Origin: Corynebacterium sp.
GTDB lineage: Bacteria > Actinomycetota > Actinomycetes > Mycobacteriales > Mycobacteriaceae
NCBI RefSeq assembly: GCF_030532715.1
Contig: NZ_JAUNKO010000005.1
Coordinates: 1 to 64,000, forward strand
Reading direction: 5' to 3'
Length of the DNA: 64,000 bases
Of the stretch, positions 26,644 through 36,180 are shown piece by piece (positions within the stretch are counted from its first letter, which is position 1; the number at the start of each line of letters is the position of its first letter). The position numbers were made by a program, and so were the translations under genes. The notes beneath the pieces are model-generated. The model was given only the letters and a program-made list of their open reading frames with translations, did not search any database and was not told the origin of the DNA.

Positions 26644-27516
26644 ATGAATGCCCAAACAATTGAACATTGGATCGACGGCGGTGCCTATAGTTTTCGGCTC
26701 GACGGCGACACCATCATTGCTAAAAACGCCAAAGGTAGAGTACTCAAAACAATTCCTCCGAAAGCGCGTGCCACAGCAGCGTTTCAAAAGGTTGACATGC
26801 TGCGCGCCTACCTGCACCAGCACGAGGTGTTGTGCGGCGACACCGTCCGCGATTGGTTTTTGAAGGGCCTGCCAGTGCCCTTGCCACTCATCACCGCCGT
26901 GTGGCCAGATCCCGCTTGGCAAAAGTATTTTCGGGACCTTGTAGTGGTTGCCGCAGGTGCCACCGGCTTGCTGCGTGGGGCGGACGCAAACGGCCTGCAG
27001 CTTGTGGATCTTGATGGCGAGACTGTCAGCGTCCCATTCGACACCGACCTCGTCGTGCACATTCCACACCCAGCCACCATGGATGAGATTGATGATTGGC
27101 GCGAATTCGCCGTGGAATTAGGCGTCACCCAAGGGCTCGACCAGCTGTTCCGAGAGGTGCACGTCAAGCCCTCCGACGCCGATGGTATTCGTGCCGCCTT
27201 GGGTAAATATCAAGGCGCTAAATATAAGAACGCGCAAACGTTGATCGGGCGCAGCCGCGGCGGCGGATTTGATGCGGACATGAATTCGATTTCGCTCACG
27301 GTACTCGAAGACGGTGTGGAAACCACGGCCATGTTGGAAACCGATAGTTGGTACTACGACGATGAAGCGACGCTCCATTCGTTGAGTTTCACGCGCTCGG
27401 GGCGCGTGATTTCCGCCGAAGATGTCGGTCCAATCGCCTGGTCCGAAGGTGTACGTATGTGTGAATTTGTGTATGCGGGTCGCGTTACCCACGAACCAAA
27501 CCCGACAAACAGCTAG
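26644..27516 (+). CDS. Stand-alone DUF4132-like protein
   Basis: A 290-residue protein that looks like the DUF4132 domain found at the C-terminus of the large E. coli proteins YehI and MolR. The signs are GRVLKTIPPKARA near the N-terminus, FRDLVVVAAGATGLLRG, HIPHPATMDEIDDWREF and GLDQLFREVHVKPSD, in the order I recall for that family. Here it stands alone with no WGR or repeat part fused to it; the next gene may supply those parts. The ATG lies 33 bases after the SWIM gene. DUF4132 has no known activity. Confidence 0.7.
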   Translation: MNAQTIEHWIDGGAYSFRLDGDTIIAKNAKGRVLKTIPPKARATAAFQKVDMLRAYLHQHEVLCGDTVRDWFLKGLPVPLPLITAVWPDPAWQKYFRDLVVVAAGATGLLRGADANGLQLVDLDGETVSVPFDTDLVVHIPHPATMDEIDDWREFAVELGVTQGLDQLFREVHVKPSDADGIRAALGKYQGAKYKNAQTLIGRSRGGGFDADMNSISLTVLEDGVETTAMLETDSWYYDDEATLHSLSFTRSGRVISAEDVGPIAWSEGVRMCEFVYAGRVTHEPNPTNS

Positions 27517-27526
27517 GAGTTGCATC

Positions 27527-30500
27527 ATGGAATCGAGTGTTGTTTCGCGGTACGGTGGCGTGATTCCAGCCGCTGCGCAAGGGCCAAATGATTCGCCCGT
27601 GGTGGCGTTGACGGCGAGCTCTGAATCCCTGCTAGGTGAGCGGGTCGTCGTCCGCGTCATTTCCGAAAAACTGGAGCTTGCTGAACGGCGAACCCACGAT
27701 TGGTTAGGGTTAACCAGCGGTGATGCCCATACCGTTGGTGCGGCGATGGTACGCGCGGTCGGGTTCCCGGAATGGCCACTCCTGCAGGATCCGGAGAACG
27801 CACACCACGCGCTAAACCTCGTCTCGGATTTGGAGTGGGCGCGAAAACAGGCCCGTGGTGGGACTGGAAAAGTGGCGCGCCGGTTCGATGAGCTTGCGCA
27901 AACATTGTCACAGTCCACGCCGCATTTCATCCCTACACTTTTTGAAGAACTCGCCCGCATTTTCGATAGTGTGGGGAGTCAGAAGTACGCCATTCGCTAT
28001 TTCGGGAAAGCCCGCGAAGCTGAGCGTAACTACGGTCTCGATATTGACGCCCAACGCCATCGCGAAGTGTTCTTGGAGTTCGGCCGCCGCGGTCTTGTCA
28101 GTGCGAAAGAACTTTCGTTGGAAGCTGCGCAATGTGCACGGCGGTTCGATAATCCTGAGGATGCGTACCGGTATTTCCTCGCGCTCAATGTGGATCGCGT
28201 TAAGGCTGGCACTGCGCCGTATGTGCTCCTCGCCCGAGACTTGTTCAAGCTCGGCCGCGCGGCGGGGACTCAGTCGCGCGACGTGGCGCTGCAGTTTATT
28301 TCAGCTACGGTGGACACACCGGGCATGCGGAAAGCGCCGGTGAAATTCTTGGCCGCGCTGGCCGGTGCGGTGGGAGCGACCACGATTACCACCAATGAGG
28401 AATTACTGGGGTTATTTACGCGCATCCCGCAGGGCGGGGACGTGGATCAGTGGTGCGAATTGGTGCGTAAGGTTGGCGCACTGGATGCGCTCGCGCAACG
28501 CCCCGAACAATTCCGCCAGTGGGTGGAGTATTCGCTGGAAGCGTTAGAGTACATCGACGACCACAGCGCCCACCTTGTCCGCATTATCGCCGACCATGCG
28601 GAGTTGCTGAAGGATCAGCCGGTGCGCGTGGAATTTCGGAGTACGCACATTGCGCTCTTGGCGGCCCTGGCGCGGTGTGGTGTTCGTTGGCAGTGGGTTG
28701 ATTCGATCCAGGAACGAACCCGCCACCTAGATCTAATTCGAGCACGTATTCGAGATGATGATTTGTCGTGGGATCTTCCGGCGATCCTCAACTCTCCGGA
28801 GGTTTGCGAGCGCGTTATCTTTGGCCATGCGTTAGAGGACGTGCTGTGCAATTACGCCCATGGATTGCACAAGCACGGCCTCTCGGAATTGGTGTTCTTC
28901 TTTATGCGCCGTGAGCTGACGGCATTGGAAACCGGTGCGCTGCTGCCTGGGCTCCAGCGGGTGGGGCAATGGCTCGGAAATGTGCGTTCCATGGATTTGC
29001 CGGCGGATTTGCGGGAGTATATGGAGTGCATTACGGACGTTGATGAGGCGGAACTCCTTGCCGAAAACTTAAAGGCTGGGCTGGTCACCGAGTTTACGTG
29101 GCCAGCGTTGGAGGCCTGGGTGCATGAACGCCTTTCCGCCGCTAGCCCCAATGGCGGGGCTCGTGGGAACATTCGTTTCTACCCGTCATATCCGGGTGTG
29201 GTCGCCTTTTGGAACAATCAGTGCGCTGCCGTCGCGGGCGACCAGGTCTTGCGCGAGCATACGTTTAACGTAGGGAACTCGTTGCTGCTCGGCCAGTATT
29301 TTGGCGACGACCACGACATTCTGCACATCAGCGAAAAAAGGTTCTCCAGCGGTACGCTTGGCGAATGGTCGAGCGGAGCGACCATGAAGGTAACCAATGA
29401 GTCCTATTATTGGTCCGCCGAGCACCGGTGGGTTGATTCTGTGCCCTGGGCGGGCGGTCGCTTGCTGCCTAGTGGCATGATCCAACACGAGCAATCCGCC
29501 CTGACTCTCGTTGATGCGCACATATTTAGTGCTGCGTATGCAGACCGCATCCCTAGTGGGCAAGTATTTTCCACGAGTGATGGTCGAGCTTGGCGCTGGG
29601 AGTCTGTGGCAGAGACGTTTGCACCAGCTCATTGCTATCTCGTTGACCCAGTCGATGGCCGCACCATGGGGGCGGAATTGCCACCGTACGTTGCGGATGC
29701 CGTTGCTGATGGGGTGCCCATCGTCCCGTCGTTGTCTACGGTTTTGGCGGCACCGCATCGTTCGGAAGTGTCGATTGTTCCGACGCATGAGGGCAATATT
29801 GTGTGCCTAGTGGGGAATCGCCCCGACGAGCGTTTGCATACGTTTGTTCGGCTCGGCGATGGCACCGAGTACGCCGCAGATACTTGCTTAGTTGGGGTAA
29901 TTCAAGCAGCTGGAATGACCCGTTTGGTGGGTTCCGACGGCCAACTTTACGTACCAAACACACTAAGTAGCATTGGTCAGTTAGCGTGCACCCGCACAGA
30001 CCGTGGGCATGAGCATTGGTTGCATCACCTGCCGTGGACCGCATGGGCAAACCTCCAGGTGCGCAGCGCTGAGGCGAGCCGACGGCTGCGCAATATCACT
30101 CCAACCCAAGCACGGCTCATCCTAGATTCTCTGGATAATAGCCCGTTGAAGCGCCCGAAATATCGGACGTCTCGCAACGTGAAAACGGAGAACTATGGTC
30201 CGATTCATCCGAATTGCACACCGGATTCGCAAGCGATGACCACCGTTGCGGAGGTACTTGGTAGCGCCGACCATGATCTGTGCGCCAGTGTTGTGCAACT
30301 CGCTATGGAAACTCGTTCGGTGGCGAAACGCTATCTCCGCAACCACAAGTTTTTTGTGGGTAAGCACCAGCGCGCGAAACAGCAGCAGGACACGCAGACG
30401 CCGCAAGCTGCCCAATCGGCTGCTAGCCGCAGTAAGTTTTTGGCCGCGCGCGAGTGTGAGCAGCTTGCTGGTGTGGTGCATAAACGCGCTGGCACACGCG

Positions 30501-32182
30501 CGAAACGGTGGTTGTGGATGCATGTCATCGGGAACGAAAAACCGTTTTTGTTGTGGGCCAGCGGTCCACTGGCGTCTGCTGCGCAGCGGGCGTCGATGGT
30601 GGAATGCATGCGTGTGGCTCTCCATCACGAGCTCATCGACGAGCATTGGTGCCAAGTGTTTGTAAATTGGCAGCAGTTTTCCGGGAAATACGGGAAATCG
30701 TATATGGGTTTGACGTTCCCCTTAGCGCCCGAGTTGGAGGCGATACTGGTGCAGCGCGGCCAGAAAACCATGCGCGCTCTGGTGCGCGGCAGGCCGCCAC
30801 AAAGCTTCCCGGATGTTGAGGTGGAATGCCCAACGCACCAAGCCGCCGCCTACGGGGTGACCCTCGCTATGTCGCCGGAAGGGGTGACCGAGTGGCTCAC
30901 CCACCACGAGACAGTCCGCGAGTTCGACGCTGTGGCGTGGTTGGCGGAACACCAACCGCTCATTGACGCGATTTCCCAGCATTGTGCGCTCACGCCACGG
31001 GCGGCGACAGTGTTGCTGGCCGGAGGTTTCCTGCCAAACATGAACCACGTGAGGCTGTTTACTGACGGTTCGGACAAGCATTGGGCCCCGTCGCCCCTGT
31101 CTGAGGAGGAAGCCGCAGTGTTCCAGCAGCGACTCAAGGCCCTCAAGCTCACCAAAAAGGCGTACAACAATGCGATTAAGCAATTAGAAGTGGTTGATGG
31201 CGAGCTCCTCGAATTGGTGCTCGCGACCGCATTCGACCGCAATTTGGAGGCGCTCGCCGCTATTGCTGCTGAGTTACCGCAGACGAAGGTGCCGCTCAGC
31301 GACGCGGAGCTCGACGTGTTCTTCAGCTGGACGGACTATTACAGCGACGAGATTTTTGCAGTGCTGTGCCGCGCCGCCTCACCCTTGCCCCCGAAAACGC
31401 GTTTGAAAGGCGGGTATGGGTATGGCTTGCTTGCCGGCGCCATTTTGTATTGGGCGACCCGCGCGGAGGCGAATGACCCATTGCGCGGCTTTTTCGCAGA
31501 CCAGATCGAGGCGCTCAAAACGATTCCAGATGACGCGCTCAGGAATGAGTGGCCAACAACGCTGCCGTTGCAAGGCAAGATCGGCGAAGGAGACCAGGAC
31601 GGCTACGTGTGGCTAAACAGTGTCTACCACGCGGACGCCATTCGCGGAGTGAAGGAAGGTTTGTTCGACTCATTGATTGCTGCTTTACGACGCCCCGACA
31701 GCGCGGGTGGCTGCGTCATGGATCCGCGCGTTGTCGCTCCAGGCACCGTGGCGAGTGTGCAGGATTCGCTTGGGATAAGCGAGTCCGCAGCCACGTATTT
31801 CCTGCAGGTGTTGTGTTTGGTGGAGTGTACGGATCGCAACGTCAAGGCGTGGAACGGCTGGAAGAAGAAAGATCTTGATCAGGCTCGCGCGGAGCTTGTC
31901 GCCGCGGGCCACGTCGTGGAGGCGAAGCGTTCCCGCGCGGGGCGCACGGCGTTTTTGCCTGGCGTCTGGTTGGAGGCATCGCATCCGAATACTCCGATGG
32001 AGGAATGGAAGGTCCCATACTATCTGGTGCGTTACAACCCGAAGGTGTTTGCTGTGGTGCCGTGGTGCCCGCCAGTATTGCCGACTGATGAGTTATTTGC
32101 CGCCGCCTGGGAGCGGTACTTGTCGGGGGATGTGCCTCGCTACGAAGAGCTGACCACGCAGCGATATCGGAAACGTCGCTAA
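27527..32182 (+). CDS. 1551-residue orphan protein of the MoxR-SWIM cluster
   Basis: A very large cytoplasmic-looking protein: no signal peptide or membrane helices are seen. Residues about 90-540 are helical repeat-like, with TPR-style pairs such as AIRYFGKAREAERNYG. About 545-840 is rich in beta strands, Trp and Gly (GQYFGDDHDILH, SYYWSAEHRW, GRAWRWES) and could be a propeller or beta-sandwich. A polar K/Q/S-rich linker at about 944-972 precedes another helical half, with a basic C-terminus (QRYRKRR). An AGGAG site lies 7 bases before ATG 27527. I recognise no catalytic motif. A scaffold or sensor role inside the cluster is only inference. Confidence 0.8.
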   Translation: MESSVVSRYGGVIPAAAQGPNDSPVVALTASSESLLGERVVVRVISEKLELAERRTHDWLGLTSGDAHTVGAAMVRAVGFPEWPLLQDPENAHHALNLVSDLEWARKQARGGTGKVARRFDELAQTLSQSTPHFIPTLFEELARIFDSVGSQKYAIRYFGKAREAERNYGLDIDAQRHREVFLEFGRRGLVSAKELSLEAAQCARRFDNPEDAYRYFLALNVDRVKAGTAPYVLLARDLFKLGRAAGTQSRDVALQFISATVDTPGMRKAPVKFLAALAGAVGATTITTNEELLGLFTRIPQGGDVDQWCELVRKVGALDALAQRPEQFRQWVEYSLEALEYIDDHSAHLVRIIADHAELLKDQPVRVEFRSTHIALLAALARCGVRWQWVDSIQERTRHLDLIRARIRDDDLSWDLPAILNSPEVCERVIFGHALEDVLCNYAHGLHKHGLSELVFFFMRRELTALETGALLPGLQRVGQWLGNVRSMDLPADLREYMECITDVDEAELLAENLKAGLVTEFTWPALEAWVHERLSAASPNGGARGNIRFYPSYPGVVAFWNNQCAAVAGDQVLREHTFNVGNSLLLGQYFGDDHDILHISEKRFSSGTLGEWSSGATMKVTNESYYWSAEHRWVDSVPWAGGRLLPSGMIQHEQSALTLVDAHIFSAAYADRIPSGQVFSTSDGRAWRWESVAETFAPAHCYLVDPVDGRTMGAELPPYVADAVADGVPIVPSLSTVLAAPHRSEVSIVPTHEGNIVCLVGNRPDERLHTFVRLGDGTEYAADTCLVGVIQAAGMTRLVGSDGQLYVPNTLSSIGQLACTRTDRGHEHWLHHLPWTAWANLQVRSAEASRRLRNITPTQARLILDSLDNSPLKRPKYRTSRNVKTENYGPIHPNCTPDSQAMTTVAEVLGSADHDLCASVVQLAMETRSVAKRYLRNHKFFVGKHQRAKQQQDTQTPQAAQSAASRSKFLAARECEQLAGVVHKRAGTRAKRWLWMHVIGNEKPFLLWASGPLASAAQRASMVECMRVALHHELIDEHWCQVFVNWQQFSGKYGKSYMGLTFPLAPELEAILVQRGQKTMRALVRGRPPQSFPDVEVECPTHQAAAYGVTLAMSPEGVTEWLTHHETVREFDAVAWLAEHQPLIDAISQHCALTPRAATVLLAGGFLPNMNHVRLFTDGSDKHWAPSPLSEEEAAVFQQRLKALKLTKKAYNNAIKQLEVVDGELLELVLATAFDRNLEALAAIAAELPQTKVPLSDAELDVFFSWTDYYSDEIFAVLCRAASPLPPKTRLKGGYGYGLLAGAILYWATRAEANDPLRGFFADQIEALKTIPDDALRNEWPTTLPLQGKIGEGDQDGYVWLNSVYHADAIRGVKEGLFDSLIAALRRPDSAGGCVMDPRVVAPGTVASVQDSLGISESAATYFLQVLCLVECTDRNVKAWNGWKKKDLDQARAELVAAGHVVEAKRSRAGRTAFLPGVWLEASHPNTPMEEWKVPYYLVRYNPKVFAVVPWCPPVLPTDELFAAAWERYLSGDVPRYEELTTQRYRKRR

Positions 32183-32192
32183 TTGTGAGCAT

Positions 32193-32222
32193 GGGCGCGG
32201 CGAACCAGCCGCGCCCTTTTTT
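32193..32222 (+). terminator. Strong terminator closing the MoxR-SWIM operon
   Basis: A perfect 9-bp GC-rich stem (GGGCGCGGC 32193-32201 with GCCGCGCCC 32208-32216, 6-base loop) is followed by six T. It begins 11 bases after the stop codon of the large orphan gene and marks the end of the five-gene unit. Confidence 0.93.
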
Positions 32223-32239
32223 GGTGTTTTGAAAACACC
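32223..32239. repeat. Perfect 17-base inverted repeat after the terminator
   Basis: The arms GGTGTTTT and AAAACACC flank a single central G. It directly follows the terminator T run and is itself followed by TTTATTAT, so it may act as a back-up terminator. Confidence 0.65.
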
Positions 32240-32609
32240 TTTATTATCGTATTTTTGTGCGACAACCTAAATATAGCCCGCGCCGCCAGGGCTTTCCTGT
32301 TGTGTGTTGCGATGAATTGCCGCAAGTTGAATCATCACGTATGCAGCCGTAAAATTAAGCCTTGTATTTGAATAAACAGGCTTTTACCTGCGATTATGTA
32401 TTTTACACTTCGGTTAAGAGTGTTACTGGTTTTGTGGTTATTCCCGGCTTGCGGGGGTGGCTGTCATTGTTGTGTAAAACATAGTCCGGTGAGAACAGGC
32501 GAAGGCGAATCCGCTACGTAAACTAGGTGCCAGTTGAGTTGTGCCATGCATTGGCAACCTGATTCCGGTATGGCACTTGTCATGGTGACGATAGTTGCCA
32601 GAGGAGAAT
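32240..32609. other. AT-rich non-coding gap before the last cluster gene
   Basis: About 370 bases without a convincing gene; only very short open frames occur. It is more AT-rich than the flanking genes, especially around 32340-32430. A CATAGT box around 32490 is the best -10 candidate for the downstream gene. No long repeat or tRNA-like fold was seen. Confidence 0.55.
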
Positions 32610-34958
32610 GTGTTGGGTAACGAACTATATCGGCGTCGCGCACTTTTGGACGACGCGCTGATGATGGGTGGTCCCCGCGTATTCGAAAAGCTTGGGCAGG
32701 CGTTTGCCGGCGCCTCGGATGAGCAGCGGGAAGCGTTGGCGGACGTGGTGTCCCCCGAGACGCTCCTTGCCTATGAGGGGCCGACTCCGCGCGCATGTTA
32801 CTTGCTGTTGGCAACGTCATCGCCGGAGCAGGCGGCAAAATGTTTGGTCCAGCACGGCCCGCACCAGGGTGATGTTTCACGGCTTGTGTTGGGTGCGGTG
32901 GGTCGCACGCCGGCGTGGGTGTGCGCGTTCGTCGAAAAGCTGCCCAGTGATTTCGACGGTTGGCGCCTCCAGCGGGCGACACTGTTGAAAACCCAGGTGC
33001 AATGCGCGAGCCGCAGCTATCTGCGCGCGTTTGTGAGCAGGGGAAATTGGTGCACATATTACGTTGACCAACCGGTGGAGAGCCTGATGCAGTTTCTGCG
33101 CGAGGACCCCGGTTTGCTTGACCATGAGCTTATTGCGGCGCTGAGCACCCCCGGCATTGTGGATGAAGTGACCCGCATCCCCGACAGGTTGGATATTTGG
33201 GTGACGTCGTTGGCTCGGCTCGCCTCCAAGGACTCCGGCTTGCGCACAAAGCTTCTCGACGCCACGGTAAGGGGACTGTTTCGGGAAGTTTCGGCAAGTG
33301 AAGCATTGCTGCATATCGCGTTGCATGAGGTGCTAGATCCAAACGCTGAGGAGGTGGCTGGGCGGGTCAAACAGTACTGTTTACTTTTGTCCAATTCCAA
33401 TTTGCGGGTGGTGCAATTGGCGCAAACAATGCTGCGCCGGAATTTAAGCGCCTGCCCAAGCGAGGCATTATTGGCGGGTTCGCACGATGTGTTTGGGAGA
33501 AACGACGCATGGACTTCCCGCCGGCAGGTGGGCATATTGCGCGAATGGGCGCTATTGATGCCGACGAGGACGCAGAAGGTTCGGTCCGCTATACACAAGG
33601 CGGAAAAATTTTTCGGCCTGGAAGTGCAGGAATATGTAGACCGCGTGCAAGGCCCGTGCACGAATGATGCGGGCGGGCAGGCGCCGAAAATTCCGCAGCC
33701 TAAAGTTACCCTCGGCACCACAATGTACGAACATCTTTCGCCATTGCCGAGTATTGAGGAACGTCAATTTTCCACATGCGTCTCCCATATTTTCGGCCAA
33801 ATTGCCACTGGTACCGAGCTGCAAAGCGTATTGGATTATTTGGGCACAAAGCCTGATTTTGAAATCCCCGACAATGTGTTGGCAAAGTCCAAGAACTTTC
33901 GGCTTTTTGAGAACTTCACCGCGCCGCGCATACAACTCGCGCGCCTGCTCAGCGCATACGACCCCGAGGTCAACGAATTCGAAGCGAAGCAAGCCTACGG
34001 GCGTTTTCATTACGATAGTTACGAATGGAGCTACACCAACACAAACGCGCCGGTAGGCGTCCTTGGTGCGCTTTTTCAACAAGTGTGGCAAGCGCGCAGT
34101 GAGGGGCGCAAATATCGGCCAATGTCATCGCTTTCACACCAGCGGCGAAATTGGGAGCTCATGGAATTCCGGCCAAAGAAATTCGACTTCGACCGGCTGG
34201 ACGGCATTTCCACCGGCCTGGTGTGGCACGGGCGCTTTGACGTGCCGGTGAAGGTTTCCGCGTCCGTGGATCAGCGCATCCTCGACACACTCAGTATGTT
34301 CAACGACTACCAGGATCGTGGCAGGGAAGCCTTGTCCAGCCACGACAATGAGTTGGTGATGCAATGGGCGGCGTGGCTGTTGCAACACAACCTCGACACG
34401 TTGGCTGCGCTTGGGCACCCCGCGGCGTTGATAGCCGGTCAGCATTTCAACGCGTACGGCTTGGCGCCCGTCCTGCACGCGGTGGCCACGGCGAATCGGC
34501 CGCTCGAGGCGCCGGAGTATTCACTGCTCGCGCTCACCGGTGGGGCAGTGAATCAGCAATATCGTGATGCCACCGCCAGTGCCCTCGCATCATTGGCACA
34601 ATCCGGCGTGTTCGATGGCCACGAATTCGCGGACCAAGTCGCACGGCTGTGGTCACTTGGTGTGATTCACCCCGTGCGTATCGCAGCGACCCTGGCCGAT
34701 GCCGCGCAACTCAATGCCATGAGTGGGTTTCGAATTTTGGAGGCGCTGGAGCGCATCCTTAACCAGTGCGAAGACATTGGGGAAAGCGAAACGTTGTTGC
34801 GGCTCACCGCGACCTTATCGCTCGATTACGGTACCCCAATCTCATTGCCATCAACTCTCACCGATGTGCACGACCCGCCCCGCGCAATCGGCGTCTTGTT
34901 GGCGGTGAACCCGAACGAAACGAAACTTGCGGCGTTGGCCGCAAGCCAAGCGCAATAG
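32610..34958 (+). CDS. DUF6493-like helical-repeat protein
   Basis: A protein of about 782 residues made almost entirely of alpha-helical, HEAT-like units. The C-terminal ~200 residues (MQWAAWLLQHN, HPVRIAATLADAAQLN, FRILEALERIL) resemble the DUF6493 group, which in Streptomyces I associate with SWIM zinc-finger genes. That context is why I place it with the upstream cluster although it has its own transcription unit. GAGGAG at 32601-32606 allows GTG 32610 or TTG 32613 (better spacing); TTG 32595 is less likely. No enzyme motif or membrane segment is seen. Confidence 0.72.
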   Translation: MLGNELYRRRALLDDALMMGGPRVFEKLGQAFAGASDEQREALADVVSPETLLAYEGPTPRACYLLLATSSPEQAAKCLVQHGPHQGDVSRLVLGAVGRTPAWVCAFVEKLPSDFDGWRLQRATLLKTQVQCASRSYLRAFVSRGNWCTYYVDQPVESLMQFLREDPGLLDHELIAALSTPGIVDEVTRIPDRLDIWVTSLARLASKDSGLRTKLLDATVRGLFREVSASEALLHIALHEVLDPNAEEVAGRVKQYCLLLSNSNLRVVQLAQTMLRRNLSACPSEALLAGSHDVFGRNDAWTSRRQVGILREWALLMPTRTQKVRSAIHKAEKFFGLEVQEYVDRVQGPCTNDAGGQAPKIPQPKVTLGTTMYEHLSPLPSIEERQFSTCVSHIFGQIATGTELQSVLDYLGTKPDFEIPDNVLAKSKNFRLFENFTAPRIQLARLLSAYDPEVNEFEAKQAYGRFHYDSYEWSYTNTNAPVGVLGALFQQVWQARSEGRKYRPMSSLSHQRRNWELMEFRPKKFDFDRLDGISTGLVWHGRFDVPVKVSASVDQRILDTLSMFNDYQDRGREALSSHDNELVMQWAAWLLQHNLDTLAALGHPAALIAGQHFNAYGLAPVLHAVATANRPLEAPEYSLLALTGGAVNQQYRDATASALASLAQSGVFDGHEFADQVARLWSLGVIHPVRIAATLADAAQLNAMSGFRILEALERILNQCEDIGESETLLRLTATLSLDYGTPISLPSTLTDVHDPPRAIGVLLAVNPNETKLAALAASQAQ

Positions 34959-34976
34959 CGGCGCTAAAACTACATC

Positions 34977-35006
34977 AGCCCCGGCACCGTGACGGTACTG
35001 GGGCTG
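34977..35006. terminator. Bidirectional terminator between the cluster and tRNA-Pro
   Basis: CAGCCCC (34977-34983) pairs with GGGGCTG (35000-35006), with an inner ACCG/CGGT stem in the loop. It lies 18 bases after the stop of the DUF6493-like gene and 7 bases after the tRNA 3' end, whose reverse-strand transcript continues into GTAGTTTT. Confidence 0.65.
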
Positions 35007-35013
35007 GCATTTG

Positions 35014-35087
<74 letters not shown>

Positions 35088-35166
35088 TTGTTGCATTGGG
35101 TGCGTAGTGCACCGCGGCAACTGCTATAGGTTACAACATTGTGGTTCGCTTGGGCGAATCTGCAGG

Positions 35167-36105
35167 TCACCGGACGTTAATCGCGCCGGGTTGAATGGTG
35201 ACATTGATGTGGGTAGTTTGGCCAAGCTCATCGCCGTCGATTTCGAAAATACGAGGTTCGTCAAGGTGGATGCTGAAGCCGGTGGCCCGGCGGTGGGTGA
35301 TGGAGGTGCTGCTGTGCGCGCTCGCGTGCCTGGTAAACACGCGTTTGATCCCGTTATCCCACACGACATTGCGGATCGTGTCCAACCACCCACGAATATT
35401 GCGCGCGCGGAGCACGAGGATGTCGAGCTCACCGTCGCTTGGGTCGGCGTCGGGAAGCAATCGGAAGCCGCTTTGCAGGGTGCCGCAGTTACCAATGATG
35501 AGGGTGTGGGCGCGCAGTTTCTTGGTCCGCCCGCTGCTTGGGCTCATCCGCAGTTTGATGTTGACGAGTTCGCTGGCGGAAACGGCCCGCCCGACGGATT
35601 CGACGTAGGCGAGCCACCCGGCGGTCTCCTTGAGCTCGTCGTTGGTTTCGTTGATCATGTGCGCGTCGATGCCGAACCCTGCCATCACTGCGAAGGCGTG
35701 GCGCTGGTACCCGCTGGTCGATTCGATCTCCGCCCACCCGATATCGATGCGTCGCGCGGTGCCGCTGAGCGCGCGTTGGAAGGCGGCCGTGGGGTTGTTC
35801 AGCGGTATGCCCAAGTTGCGCGCCAGCAAATTGCCGGTGCCGAATGGGATGATGCCTAGATCGGCGGACGATTGGTGGTCGGCGAGGAATTCCACGACTG
35901 CGCGGATGGTGCCATCGCCACCTGCGGCGCAAATGAGGGTGGCGCCATCCTCGAGTGCTCGTAAGGTGGCTTGTTGCCCGTTGTCCTCGGGGGTGGTTTC
36001 GTACCAAGACACTTCGATATCTTGGGCGTGCGCCAGCGCCGTTTCGAGCGCGCCGCGGGTGGTTTTGGTCGGATTGAACACGATACCGATGCGGGTGAGT
36101 GCCAT
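35167..36105 (-). CDS. Diacylglycerol kinase-family lipid kinase
   Basis: A 312-residue protein of the DAGK/sphingosine-kinase fold. The nucleotide loop is AAGGDGTIRAV near residue 63, followed by LGIIPFGTGNLLARNLGIPL, both family hallmarks. Such enzymes phosphorylate diacylglycerol to phosphatidic acid, or in actinobacteria may modify phosphatidylinositol-type lipids; the substrate is not decided by sequence. No membrane helix is evident. It lies downstream of the alpha/beta hydrolase-OsmC gene on the same strand with a 75-base gap. Confidence 0.9.
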   Translation of the reverse strand: MALTRIGIVFNPTKTTRGALETALAHAQDIEVSWYETTPEDNGQQATLRALEDGATLICAAGGDGTIRAVVEFLADHQSSADLGIIPFGTGNLLARNLGIPLNNPTAAFQRALSGTARRIDIGWAEIESTSGYQRHAFAVMAGFGIDAHMINETNDELKETAGWLAYVESVGRAVSASELVNIKLRMSPSSGRTKKLRAHTLIIGNCGTLQSGFRLLPDADPSDGELDILVLRARNIRGWLDTIRNVVWDNGIKRVFTRHASAHSSTSITHRRATGFSIHLDEPRIFEIDGDELGQTTHINVTIQPGAINVR

Positions 36106-36180
36106 GGAGGTCGTCCTTCCCCTAATGCTGTCGTGGTTACTACCACTGTAGGAGAATTCCGGTTTCAGGCTCGACCTCCG

